From: Nostoc sp. RI_552
Lineage (GTDB): Bacteria > Cyanobacteriota > Cyanobacteriia > Cyanobacteriales > Nostocaceae
NCBI GenBank assembly: GCA_016124525.1
Contig: WGNO01000009.1
Span: forward strand, 1 to 64,000
Length of the DNA: 64,000 nucleotides
Direction of reading: 5' to 3'
The position numbers and the translations under genes were made by a program. The notes beneath the pieces are model-generated. The model was not told the origin of the DNA. It searched no databases and saw only the letters and a program-made list of their open reading frames with translations. Below are positions 54,943-63,729 of the stretch, piece by piece (position 1 is the stretch's first letter; every line of letters begins with the position of its first letter).

Positions 54943-55650
54943 TTAAGAGTCTTCACTTTTAGGTAACTTCTGTGGCGAGGCATTTTCACCCGGGTTTAAA
55001 ACTTGACGTTTCATCGCTGCTAATTCCGTATCAATGTCATCGACTGATTCTAGGGAGTCAAATTGTTTTTGCAATTCGTCAGTACCGAGTTGAGCGATGG
55101 CTTCTGATTGTGCTTCAAGTTGTAAAACTTTATCTTCCATACGCTCAAATGCATTCAGAGCACTTGTACGAGAACTAGTATCCAACATATCCTGAAGTCG
55201 GACAGAAGCCTCAGCGGAACGGGCGCGAGCTATGTACATATCTTTTTTAGTTTTAGCCTCGCCAATTTTTAACTCCAGCGATCGCATATCCTTTTTCAAT
55301 CTTGCTACCACATCATTTTGCTGCTCAATTTGACTATATAGAGCCGTGGCAGTTTCTTGGTAAGCCTTGCGTTTAGTTAAAGCTTCCCGTGCTAAAACTT
55401 CATTCCCTTGTTGTAGTGCCAATTGAGCGCGGCGATACCATTCTTCTGAGGTGGATTGTGCAGCTGCGGCCTGTCTTTCTGTGCGTTTTTGAGTAGCGAT
55501 AGCTTGTGCTACTCCTTGGCGCAATTGCACCAAGTTTTCCTGCATGGCGTTCACAGCTTGTTGCAGAATTTTTTCCGGATCTTCGGCATTGCCTATTAGA
55601 CTATTGATATTAGCGCGAATTATCCCCAGGATACGCTTGATGAATTCCAT
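54943..55650 (-). CDS. pspA: PspA-type phage-shock/IM30 family protein
   Basis: 235 residues. MEFIKRILGIIRANINSLIG, then EDPEKILQQAVNAMQENLVQ and LRQGVAQAIATQKRTERQAA align with the Vipp1 copy just downstream. The coiled-coil core ends at about 210, and the C-terminus stops after DDIDTELAAMKRQVL and a short acidic tail, without the Vipp1-specific last helix. It likely guards the plasma membrane under stress. The two genes are tandem duplicates by shared core sequence and same-strand spacing. Confidence 0.88.
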   Translation of the reverse strand: MEFIKRILGIIRANINSLIGNAEDPEKILQQAVNAMQENLVQLRQGVAQAIATQKRTERQAAAAQSTSEEWYRRAQLALQQGNEVLAREALTKRKAYQETATALYSQIEQQNDVVARLKKDMRSLELKIGEAKTKKDMYIARARSAEASVRLQDMLDTSSRTSALNAFERMEDKVLQLEAQSEAIAQLGTDELQKQFDSLESVDDIDTELAAMKRQVLNPGENASPQKLPKSEDS

Positions 55651-55780
55651 GTCAGCTCTCCATTTACTTTTTGTCCACAGCCGTTATATAAAATCTACTC
55701 AAATCTACTTTGGGCTTTATTTCCTTCCTGCTTCATCTTGTAAGTGTCGGCGCACTACCCAATGCACAGGCTAACGCTGC

Positions 55781-56119
55781 CTAACTGACAGCTTTTAATA
55801 CACCAGTTTCTCCATTTAGGGAAATTCCAAGACTGCACTGACTCAAATTAATAGCTGGGTTGAAATCCCTGTCACATTCAAATCCACAGCTATCACAGTT
55901 AAACACTCTTGCACTCAATGAGAGATTCTTTTTTATACCACAATTAGAGCAGGTTTTAGGACTAGGAAACCATCTATCAATAATCACTAATTTTGAGCTA
56001 TGTACTTGACATTTATAGTTTAAATGTTTCCTCAATTCATAAAAACCCAAATCAGAAGTTGCTTTTGCCAGTTGATGATTAGCTAACATCCGAGATACAT
56101 TCAAATCCGCTATCAGCAA
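55781..56119 (-). pseudogene. tnpB: TnpB (IS200/IS605 type) C-terminal remnant
   Basis: Open from a TTG at 56119, about 112 residues. It holds the TnpB C-terminal helix (MLANHQLAKATSDLGFYELR), the zinc finger C-S-N-C in PKTCSNCGIKKNLSLSARVF then C-D-S-C in FNCDSCGFECDRDFNPAINL, and the final DRDFNPA catalytic/RuvC III stretch. In another frame just upstream (about 56120-56145) VEDVKIIADSGF resembles the V-E-D-L-N part, so a frameshift or rearrangement broke the gene. RuvC I and II are absent. TnpB is an RNA-guided nuclease of transposons; this copy is dead. Confidence 0.8.
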
Positions 56120-56738
56120 TGATTTTTACATCTTCTACAAAAAATGTTATTATTCCACCATTTTACAACTTTTCCGGGAATAAAGTCTAGTACATAGAAG
56201 ACAGTACATCATGTCCACCACTGAGAGTTAAGATATTAATTAATTCTCTTCCTCACTGATAAGCATCGTGTAAACACTGAAGCTTTGTTGTTAGTTTCCT
56301 GTTTAATAAGATACGAAAAGATTTAAATAGATATTTTGATTCACTTACTAGCCCTTGGTACTGGTTTAGGGGGGAGGGAGAAAAAATCAAGAATCAATCC
56401 CAGCACCTCATCCTATCGTAGATTTTTACAGGTCATTGCTACTGAATCCTAGCTTTAATACCTTGGGACTCTAGCTCTTTTATCCTTTGTTGTGCTGTCT
56501 CAACGGTCTTTAATCCAGCTAGACTAATCGCGGTTTGTCCAGGTGATAAATAAGCATCAGTAACTACTTTTTATGCGGTAAAGAGCGGGTGATAGCCTTT
56601 ATTATCGGTAATTACATCATCAAACCCATCTGCTGATGGTTTGAGTTCTGCATTGGCAACTGAATTAACTTAAGATACATTAAGCGTAATCATAGAGAAA
56701 ATCTTTTAATCCATAACTAAAGTTGAGCAATCTCAAAA
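56120..56738. other. Gap between tnpB remnant and dciA-like gene
   Basis: Holds one dead gene (56439-56693). The rest (56160-56438) is AT-rich with no recognisable feature. Confidence 0.45.
56439..56693 (-). pseudogene. Dead small gene with two in-frame stops
   Basis: Reading leftward from ATG 56693, one unbroken 85-codon frame reads MITLNVS, stop, VNSVANAELKPSADGFDDVI, TDNKGYHPLFTA, stop, KVVTDAYLSPGQTAISLAGL, KTVETAQQRIKELESQGIKA and RIQ-stop. The stops at codons 8 and 41 and the otherwise protein-like composition suggest recent decay without frameshift. The N-terminus before the first stop could be the end of a signal sequence. I do not recognise the family. Confidence 0.55.
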
Positions 56739-57281
56739 ATGTCGTTGGAATCAGTTAATGATATTTTAGGTGTTCTCAAACAGCAGGCTAAATGGCAAGA
56801 GCACCCATTTCAGGGCTTACTCCAGTTATGGACAGATATTGTCGGACAAGTTGCGGCCACTCATACGCGACCATTATCAATTCAGCGTGATGTTTTGCTG
56901 GTAGCAACTTCTAGTGCTGCTTGGGCACAGAATATGACATTTGCCCGGAGAACTCTACTTTTAAAGTTAAATCAGAAGTTGTCTTTGCCGTTGGTGGATA
57001 TTCGCTTTTCTACTCAATATTGGCAGCCTCTTCCAGATTACTTACAGCAAAAAAACCTCATCCCACGGGAACATCCCAGTTATCTCGGTGATGTCAATAT
57101 TTCTCCCACTGAGGTTACGCCCACTGTTGAGAACGCCAACACTGCTTTTGCATCTTGGGCTAAAAAAATCCAAGGGCGATGGCAAGGCTTACCCCTTTGT
57201 CCTCAATGTCAATCTCCCACCCCACCTGGTGAACTTCAGCGGTGGCAGGTCTGTTGTGTTTGTGCTGCCAAGCAGTTTTAG
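56739..57281 (+). CDS. DciA-like (DUF721) replicative-helicase loader with C-terminal zinc ribbon
   Basis: 180 residues. The DUF721/DciA domain covers about 1-90: SVNDILGVLKQQAKWQEHPF, LLQLWTDIVGQVAATHTRPL, then DVLLVATSSAAWAQNMTFAR. DciA is the ancestral bacterial loader of the DnaB helicase where DnaC/DnaI are absent; dnaB is encoded at 45020 in this window. The C-terminus ends with C-P-Q-C in LCPQCQSPTPPGELQRW and C-C-V-C in QVCCVCAAKQF, a zinc ribbon seen in cyanobacterial members. A function in loading is inferred from the family. Confidence 0.75.
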   Translation: MSLESVNDILGVLKQQAKWQEHPFQGLLQLWTDIVGQVAATHTRPLSIQRDVLLVATSSAAWAQNMTFARRTLLLKLNQKLSLPLVDIRFSTQYWQPLPDYLQQKNLIPREHPSYLGDVNISPTEVTPTVENANTAFASWAKKIQGRWQGLPLCPQCQSPTPPGELQRWQVCCVCAAKQF

Positions 57282-57570
57282 TTATTGAAAGACATATAAT
57301 CTTAGACAAAATGATGCTGTCATCCTGAATAAAGCACAGCACTCCATTACAGAAACATACTAGGCAAATCAAAATTTATAACTTTACCGTTGATCCCCAT
57401 GCATTTTTAATTAAAAATTACTGTGCATACACTACTGTGATCATTGAAATATATAACAAGAATATAAAAACATTGTAAAGTTTATTTTTTCGTGGGGATC
57501 GCTGAAACATATGTAAAATAATGACTTTTTGCTAATATTACCTCTTTATATATGGGAGGAAAATATAAGC

Positions 57571-57924
57571 ATGCAAATCAGCCATAAACTGCATTCAAGA
57601 TGGATCCAAATGAAAGCAATTAAATCCTTAACATCTGCCTGTCGATATTGTCGTCATTACCTACCAGAAGGTCGCCGAGGCGGAATGTGCCAGCAGTTAG
57701 GAGCGAGAGTGCAAGCAGGTTGGAAAGCTTGTTCTTTAGCACTTCCACCTTTTGCACCTTCTTGGGAAACTTTGGAAGATGCTTGGGGTCTACCAGATGC
57801 AACAAAAGTTTTAGGTTGCTCACAAACTCTGGCCACAGATACGAACACTAGTATCATTACCCCTGTAGAGGAAATAGGTAACTGCACCTCACAAGAGGCT
57901 AAGACGAAGGTTATGCAAATTTAG
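57571..57924 (+). CDS. Conserved cyanobacterial hypothetical protein with Cys motif
   Basis: 117 residues from ATG 57571, chosen because GGGAGGA lies 10-15 bases upstream; a start at 57529 lacks it. Residues about 18-60 read ACRYCRHYLPEGRRGGMCQQ then AGWKACSLALPPFAPSWE. They contain C-x-x-C plus two more cysteines and an S-L-A-L-P-P-F-A-P-S-W block that I recall from many cyanobacterial proteins of unknown role. The rest is low complexity. The four cysteines may bind a metal. The long AT-rich leader suggests regulated expression. Confidence 0.65.
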   Translation: MQISHKLHSRWIQMKAIKSLTSACRYCRHYLPEGRRGGMCQQLGARVQAGWKACSLALPPFAPSWETLEDAWGLPDATKVLGCSQTLATDTNTSIITPVEEIGNCTSQEAKTKVMQI

Positions 57925-58005
57925 TTGCCCTGAATTCAACTCAATTTGTAGAAAATAAGATAAATATTTAATATTTCTAGTGCTGTAAATTTTTACATCT
58001 TAAAA

Positions 58006-58033
58006 AATCGCATCCTGTTTTTAGGGTGCGATT
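58006..58033 (-). terminator. Rho-independent terminator of menB
   Basis: AATCGCACCC and GGATGCGATT (read leftward) pair with one G-T wobble around a TAAAAACA loop, and six T residues follow on the menB transcript. Ten bases past the menB stop. It could also serve the convergent gene at 57571. Confidence 0.8.
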
Positions 58034-58042
58034 GTAATAATT

Positions 58043-58879
58043 TTAAGGTAGCCAGGGAAAGCTGCGAAAATTTGGGGGACGTTTTTCTAGAAAGGCTTGT
58101 TTTCCTTCAGAACCCTCTTCTGTCATGTAATACAGTAAAGTCGCATTCCCCGCCAGTTCTTGTAAACCAGCTTGTCCATCACAATCAGCGTTAAAGGCCG
58201 CTTTCAAACAGCGAATCGCAATCGGACTTTTTTCTAAAATTTCTTGCGCCCATTGAATACCTTCAGCTTCTAGTTGTTCCACTGGGACAATACAATTTAT
58301 CAAACCCATATCTAAAGCTTGTTGTGCATTATATTGCCGACAAAGAAACCAAATTTCTCGGGCCTTTTTTTGTCCCACAATGCGGGCGAGATAACTTGCG
58401 CCAAAACCACCATCGAAACTGCCCACTTTAGGGCCAGTCTGTCCAAAAATGGCATTATCGGCGGCAATAGTTAGGTCGCAAATCAAGTGCAGAACTTGTC
58501 CACCACCAATAGCATAGCCAGCCACTAAAGCAATTACTACTTTTGGCATGGAACGAATTAGCCGTTGTAAGTCTAAGACGTTTAAGCGGGGGATACCAGT
58601 GTCGTCAACATAACCCGCTTGTCCCCTTACACTTTGGTCTCCACCAGAACAGAAAGCGTATTTACCATCAGTGTGGGGGCTTGCACCAGTAAATAGAACT
58701 ACGCCAATGTTAGTATCTTCACGAGCATTACAGAAAGCATCGTGTAGTTCAAAGACAGTTTTAGGACGAAAGGCATTGCGTTTATGGGGACGGTTAATAG
58801 TGATTTTAGCAATACCGTCGGTTTTATGATACAGGATATCTTCGTAGTCTTTGGCAATTTGCCAGTTGATTTGCGTCAT
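58043..58879 (-). CDS. menB: 1,4-dihydroxy-2-naphthoyl-CoA synthase
   Basis: 278 residues, crotonase fold. Motifs: [79 protein letters not shown] and [20 protein letters not shown], which together are specific to MenB over other enoyl-CoA hydratases. It closes the second ring in phylloquinone (photosystem I quinone) synthesis. menD is upstream on the same strand with a 152-base gap. Confidence 0.96.
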   Translation of the reverse strand: MTQINWQIAKDYEDILYHKTDGIAKITINRPHKRNAFRPKTVFELHDAFCNAREDTNIGVVLFTGASPHTDGKYAFCSGGDQSVRGQAGYVDDTGIPRLNVLDLQRLIRSMPKVVIALVAGYAIGGGQVLHLICDLTIAADNAIFGQTGPKVGSFDGGFGASYLARIVGQKKAREIWFLCRQYNAQQALDMGLINCIVPVEQLEAEGIQWAQEILEKSPIAIRCLKAAFNADCDGQAGLQELAGNATLLYYMTEEGSEGKQAFLEKRPPNFRSFPWLP

Positions 58880-59031
58880 GGGTAATTGCGCTGTTGTGCT
58901 TGAGAATTTTATCGCGACTTCAGGGACAAGCGATCGCTAATATCTCGAATCAGGCGGATTTTTCAGAGTGGTTGCAGAAGTAAATCTCATCCAGGGGCGC
59001 ATAAGCGTAAATAAGAATGTAAAAGTTAAGT

Positions 59032-60795
59032 TCATACTGTAATATCCAGCGCCAATTTCTCTAAATTCTCTTTTCTCCACTTAGCATCTAATTTCCTATT
59101 TGTTTTGACCTCTAAAACCCTAATTCCTGTATTTGGTAACGTTTTCAAGTTTTGTTTTAAATGTTCCCAAGAACTAATTAACTCGTGTTGGACATTATAT
59201 GTAGCACACAACAGAGCAAAATCTATATCCTGGGAAGTGGCAAAAAATTCTTCAAAAGGTGGGTCAAATTTGGCTATGGGTAGCATTTCAAAAATCCCCC
59301 CACCATTGTTATTAATTAAAATAATTGTCAAATGTCCAACAAATTTATTTTTCATTAAAAATCCGTTGGTATCATGTAACAAAGCTAAATCTCCTGTTAA
59401 CATCACAGTACTTTGCTGATGATGTGCAACACCTAAAGCAGTGGAAAGTGTGCCATCAATACCATTTGCACCTCGATTAACATAAGGTTTTATCCCTAAA
59501 TTATTCGGTTTCCAGAAAAATTCCACATCCCGCACTGGCATACTATTAGAAATAAATAATGGTGTTCGGGGGGGGAGATTTTGCGAAATTAACCAAGCGG
59601 CTTTACTTTCAATCAATTCTTCTATATTTTCCCAAGTCTGATCAATATTTTTTCGGACTTGTTCTTCAACTGCACACCATTTTTTTAAATAAACTCCTCG
59701 TTCATAATTCTGAATTTCTCTGTAAATTATATCTTCTACAGATATTCTTAAATGTGTGGTTCTTCCATGTAAAGGGTCTAAATTTTGATAGCTACTATCG
59801 ATGATCCAGCGTTGGGGTTGCGTGTTAGATAGCCAGTTACGTAGTTCTTTACTAGTAGGCATTTCCCCAACCTGAATTACTATTTCTGGCATTAATTCTT
59901 GGGCAAGTTGCTGATTGCGTAAAATGATATCGTAGGTAGAAATTAAATAGGGGTTAAGGTTAGCATAATTTCTCACAGGGGAAAGTCCCTCAGCTAAAAC
60001 AGGCCAGTTGAGTGTTTGAGAAAGAAGCGCAATTGCTTGACAGTATTTCTCTGGTTTTTGGGGTTGGGCTACACCAGCAATAATTATCCCTCGTTGAGAT
60101 TTTAACCACTGCTGGGGAATAGGGAATGGCGAATGGGAAACAGGGTTGCTATTGGCTGTACCTGAAAAAAACTCTTCTGAGTTGAACTGTGACTGTAAAT
60201 CAGTCAAGTCAACTCCATCAGGAATGGGTGCAAGGGGGTCACGAAAGGGAATATTTAAATGTACTGGCCCTTGTGTAGGAATTTGACAGCGCTCCCAAGC
60301 ATAAATAATTGTTTGTCGCAGATAAGCGAGCATTCCTATGTCTGGGGAGGGTGTAGCTAACTCTGCTTGCCAGTTTGAGTAATTACCGTATAATTTAACT
60401 TGGTCTATGGTCTGCCCAGAATGACAATTTCTCAATTCTTGTGGTCTATCACTGGTGAGGACTAATAATGGTATGCGACTTTCTTGGGCTTCAATGATTG
60501 CTGGGTAAAAATTCGCTCCTGCTGTTCCAGAAGTGCAAACTAATGCTACGGGAAGCCCAGTGGCTTTAGCTCTACCCATGGCAAAAAAGGCGGCTGAACG
60601 CTCATCGAGAATAGAAATAGCTTCAATATGAGGTATTTGTTGCACAAAGGCGACTACCAAAGGTGTAGAACGTGAGCCAGGACAAATGATGACACAATTC
60701 AATCCCAGGCGCTTTAGTGTCTCGGTTAAGATATAAGCCCAAAGTTGATTAACATTTTTATGGGCAAACGGTATTGAATCAAGCATAGATATCAA
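59032..60795 (-). CDS. menD: 2-succinyl-5-enolpyruvyl-6-hydroxy-3-cyclohexene-1-carboxylate synthase
   Basis: 587 residues, thiamine-diphosphate enzyme. NVNQLWAYILTETLKRLGLN and VIICPGSRSTPLVVAFVQQI start the PYR domain. VALVCTSGTAGANFYPAIIE, LTSDRPQELRNCHSGQTIDQ and MLTGDLALLHDTNGFLM (the ThDP GDx motif) follow. It makes SEPHCHC from isochorismate and 2-oxoglutarate in phylloquinone synthesis. Starts at the ATG at 60795; an in-frame ATG three codons on is also possible. Divergent from folB with a 107-base region between. Confidence 0.96.
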   Translation of the reverse strand: MISMLDSIPFAHKNVNQLWAYILTETLKRLGLNCVIICPGSRSTPLVVAFVQQIPHIEAISILDERSAAFFAMGRAKATGLPVALVCTSGTAGANFYPAIIEAQESRIPLLVLTSDRPQELRNCHSGQTIDQVKLYGNYSNWQAELATPSPDIGMLAYLRQTIIYAWERCQIPTQGPVHLNIPFRDPLAPIPDGVDLTDLQSQFNSEEFFSGTANSNPVSHSPFPIPQQWLKSQRGIIIAGVAQPQKPEKYCQAIALLSQTLNWPVLAEGLSPVRNYANLNPYLISTYDIILRNQQLAQELMPEIVIQVGEMPTSKELRNWLSNTQPQRWIIDSSYQNLDPLHGRTTHLRISVEDIIYREIQNYERGVYLKKWCAVEEQVRKNIDQTWENIEELIESKAAWLISQNLPPRTPLFISNSMPVRDVEFFWKPNNLGIKPYVNRGANGIDGTLSTALGVAHHQQSTVMLTGDLALLHDTNGFLMKNKFVGHLTIILINNNGGGIFEMLPIAKFDPPFEEFFATSQDIDFALLCATYNVQHELISSWEHLKQNLKTLPNTGIRVLEVKTNRKLDAKWRKENLEKLALDITV

Positions 60796-60902
60796 ATAAT
60801 TTTTAATTTTAGATTTTGTATAGTTAAATTCAATTTAAAATTCTTCTGATCAAGTTGGGCTTTTGCACTTTCCCCCAAATGTCAAATTCATTCTTAGGTC
60901 TT

Positions 60903-61271
60903 ATGGATTGCATTCATTTAACCAATATTCGCTGCTATGGCTACACTGGGTATCTACCAGAAGAACAGGTACTAGGACAATGGTTTGAGGTGGATGTGAA
61001 GTTATGGTTAGATCTCTCCACAGCTGCTAAGACTGACGTAATTGAAGATACCTTAGATTATCGCAGCGTCATTAGCTCGATACAACATATCGTTAAAACT
61101 GCTAAGTTTTCTTTGCTGGAAAGGTTAGTGGGTATGATCGCTGATTCTATTCTCCAACAATGTGATGGCGTTACACAAGTCCAAGTCATTGTCAGTAAAC
61201 CCGCCGCACCTATTCCAGATTTTGGCGGCAAAATCAGTATTGAATACACCAGAACTAGGTCTAACCTGTGA
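60903..61271 (+). CDS. folB: Dihydroneopterin aldolase FolB
   Basis: 122 residues from ATG 60903, where the family sequence begins (MDCIHLTNIRCYGYTGYLPE). In-frame ATGs at 60855 and 60879 give an unlikely extension. It has VLGQWFEVDVKLWLDLSTAA, then DTLDYRSVISSIQHIV, SLLERLVGMIADSIL and SKPAAPIPDFGGKISIEYTR, the normal FolB order with the catalytic Lys in the SKP motif. It acts in folate synthesis, converting dihydroneopterin to 6-hydroxymethyl-dihydropterin. Confidence 0.92.
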   Translation: MDCIHLTNIRCYGYTGYLPEEQVLGQWFEVDVKLWLDLSTAAKTDVIEDTLDYRSVISSIQHIVKTAKFSLLERLVGMIADSILQQCDGVTQVQVIVSKPAAPIPDFGGKISIEYTRTRSNL

Positions 61272-61569
61272 ATTTCTAACCTGCTTTTGCTTAATGATAC
61301 AATTTTTCAATTGTGGGTCAAAGGACTCCTATCTGATTTTTGAACAGACAAGTAACGTAACAAAGCGTAATAATAGTGCTTTGCGGATTTAATCCCCACG
61401 CACCTTAAAATACTTAGTTTTTTCATCCATCAAATCAGATTCCCATATACTATATTCCTCTATGTTCCTCTCCTCCCTTCTGGGGGGAGGCTTGGGGGTG
61501 GGGTTCTTCTATGTCGCTCAACGGATAAACGCTATCACAATTTACTCATAAGTTTTATCAATTCAATAT

Positions 61570-62751
61570 TTATTTGTTAAGTTCTAAAAACTTCTGCAAG
61601 TCAGCTTGCACTGTTGGTTGTTGAATATAAACTTCTGCCGCCTCAATTAAATTATTGATATTCTTTTCACTCACATCATCAATATCATCACTTAAGCGTT
61701 CACCTGTTAACTCTCTATCAAGCTTGAATTGCAACCGCAAAACCCGCTCTCCAATGATTTGATTGGTGATGTATTCATGAACAATTGAAGAAGCATCCAA
61801 CAATAGACCGATTAAAGGCTGCACCCATTGTAGGGTACCCCAAGTTTGCACTTTTTCAAATGGTATGATTCGTGTAAGGTCCCCTGTGCCTATGGAGAGG
61901 ACAGTAATATCTTCAATTTTATGGCCTAATTTTATAGCTTCAGCAAGTGCACAACTCGAAGGATTATTAGCAGCAATACCACCATCAATGGCAGAATAGA
62001 TAGTCTTAATAGAGTAGCCAGAGGTATTATCTGGGATATTTTCCCAAGGGGAATCTATCCAGGCTCGTCGTTTTGTTCCTTCATACTGTTTAATAGTACG
62101 AATTTGACCTTTCCCTGGGCCACTGGTTATTCTCAACTGTGCATTTTTGTATATGTTGTTAGTTGAAGATACCTGATCACATAAAATAAGGCTATCTACA
62201 GTTGCACATTGCACTGTTCCATTGATTCTTTTGTCTAATTTATGTGCCGGAAAAAAAGTTGGGGCAGAAGCCGAACAAACACAGGCTTGCCATAAAGGCA
62301 GATTTCCATAATATGCATCTTCACGCCAGCTTTTAAATACTATTGGCTCTCTGGTAATGGTATCATAAGCAAAAATTAATAGTAACGGATCCGTAATATC
62401 TAATAGTTTTGTATTTCCTAAAGTTTCTGTAAGGACTTGAGTCAAACCACGATCTGAAAACTTCGGAGCAGATAAACCATACCTGAATAATAAAGGAATT
62501 CGCTTTAATGAAAAATAACTTGTGTAGGGAAAAATAATCGAGCCTTTTTCTTTATATATGTCAATAATTTCTTGACTAGTGATTCCTGTGGCGATGGCAG
62601 CTGCTAAAATCGACCCGGTGGAAGTTCCGGCAATTAAGTCAAAGTACTGATTTAAGGGTTGATTAATGTCCTTCTCAATGGCAGCCAGCATAGCTGCCGC
62701 AACTACTCCACGAATACCCCCACCGTCTAAACTTAAAATCCGAAAGGGCAT
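61570..62751 (-). CDS. Patatin-like phospholipase with inserted beta-rich segment
   Basis: 393 residues from the ATG at 62751, set by an AAGGAG about 12 bases upstream; a start at 62826 would add 25 residues. It has the oxyanion-hole motif SLDGGGIRGVVAAAMLAAIE, the G-T-S-T-G nucleophile elbow in LIAGTSTGSILAAAIATG and the catalytic D-G-G in IDGGIAANNPSSCALAEA. Between Ser and Asp, about 62005-62223, lies an extra segment with ITSGPGKGQIRTIKQYEG and WENIPDNTSGYSI. This resembles small beta domains of phage tail proteins rather than patatins. The enzyme should hydrolyse acyl esters of lipids; cellular role unknown. Same strand as the CcbP-like gene to its right. Confidence 0.85.
   Translation of the reverse strand: MPFRILSLDGGGIRGVVAAAMLAAIEKDINQPLNQYFDLIAGTSTGSILAAAIATGITSQEIIDIYKEKGSIIFPYTSYFSLKRIPLLFRYGLSAPKFSDRGLTQVLTETLGNTKLLDITDPLLLIFAYDTITREPIVFKSWREDAYYGNLPLWQACVCSASAPTFFPAHKLDKRINGTVQCATVDSLILCDQVSSTNNIYKNAQLRITSGPGKGQIRTIKQYEGTKRRAWIDSPWENIPDNTSGYSIKTIYSAIDGGIAANNPSSCALAEAIKLGHKIEDITVLSIGTGDLTRIIPFEKVQTWGTLQWVQPLIGLLLDASSIVHEYITNQIIGERVLRLQFKLDRELTGERLSDDIDDVSEKNINNLIEAAEVYIQQPTVQADLQKFLELNK
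62005..62223 (-). other. Inserted domain-like segment within the patatin
   Basis: About 73 codons between catalytic Ser and Asp. The motif G-P-G-K-G-Q-x-R-x-I-x-x-Y-x-G then W-x-x-x-P-D-x-T-S-x-Y is one I associate with phage virion beta modules. It keeps the reading frame and the flanking patatin motifs intact, so it is part of the expressed enzyme, not a disruption. Confidence 0.5.
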
Positions 62752-63110
62752 GTTTGACCCAACTCCTTGCAATAATATTTTTCTGTAATAACTCTTAATT
62801 AAAGATTTATCAATATTAATGTACAAACTGGAACAGTATATTTACCAGTAATTATTTTTGAAAATTAAAGTTTTAGGCACACCATTGCACAGTGGTTATG
62901 GTGTCTCAATCAAGTAAATTTGAATTAATCACTGCACCTAAAGGTAATAGGCACCCATCCCAGGGCTAAAAGCCTGTGAGCTAACTGTTTTTAGTGATGT
63001 AATTTTCCCATTGGCGGTAGTGCAATTATTTGTCCAGAACTGACAATCAGCCACAAGACTACTAATTGTATTATTAGTCCTAGCAACGTAATTTTCTTAC
63101 TGGCTCGCTT

Positions 63111-63491
63111 CTAGAATTTATAACCTCTGGCAAGCCAATAACGCCAATCTGCCATGGCTTCTTCAGTTTCACTGTCGGTATCAATTGCTACTATATCTGA
63201 GAGCTTGGCAGTAAACACGTCTTCATCCTTGCCATTGGGTTCAACTACTTCCACATACATATCTTTTAAGCATTCATCGTCTGGTGCCATTCCCAGCACC
63301 TCAACTATTTTCTCCTCCTCTGTGGATGTTTTACGTGATTTCTTAATCAACTTAGCCATAAAAGGCACGTTTAAAGTATCGTCCAGGTAGTAATACCAAC
63401 CCATTGCCCTGTCTTCTTTATCTTCAGCATCGACAATTATTTCTGTTTCAATGCGATGCTCTCTATTTTCGTCACGTTCAACACTAGGCAT
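63111..63491 (-). CDS. CcbP-like calcium-binding protein
   Basis: 126 residues, strongly acidic. The core EDKEDRAMGWYYYLDDTLNV, PFMAKLIKK, then VEVLGMAPDDECLKDMYVEV matches the CcbP (PF11535) pattern as I remember it: R-A-M-G-W-Y-Y-Y-L-D-D and V-L-G-M-A-P-D-D-E-C. In Anabaena PCC 7120 CcbP binds calcium and its turnover controls heterocyst differentiation. This protein has an additional acidic N-terminus and a C-terminal DIVAIDTDSETEEAMADWRY. It may be a CcbP homologue rather than the orthologue. Starts with ATG at 63491. Confidence 0.75.
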   Translation of the reverse strand: MPSVERDENREHRIETEIIVDAEDKEDRAMGWYYYLDDTLNVPFMAKLIKKSRKTSTEEEKIVEVLGMAPDDECLKDMYVEVVEPNGKDEDVFTAKLSDIVAIDTDSETEEAMADWRYWLARGYKF

Positions 63492-63729
63492 AAGATTACA
63501 GCTTATGTATGATGCACCTTGATAGGTATAGCCTTTTGAAGCTCTTCTGTCAATTTGCTATTTACTGTTTTATCCAATCATGGAGGCAACGAATCATAGG
63601 TATTTCGCCAATATTTAGACTTTGTTGCAAAAAAACGGTGAATTTGAGTTGTTAAAGGTAAATTAGCAAAGGTCAATGATCAAGCCTGGTGGTGGGTCTT
63701 TCTTTAATTGTGAATCACCATATTTTTGA

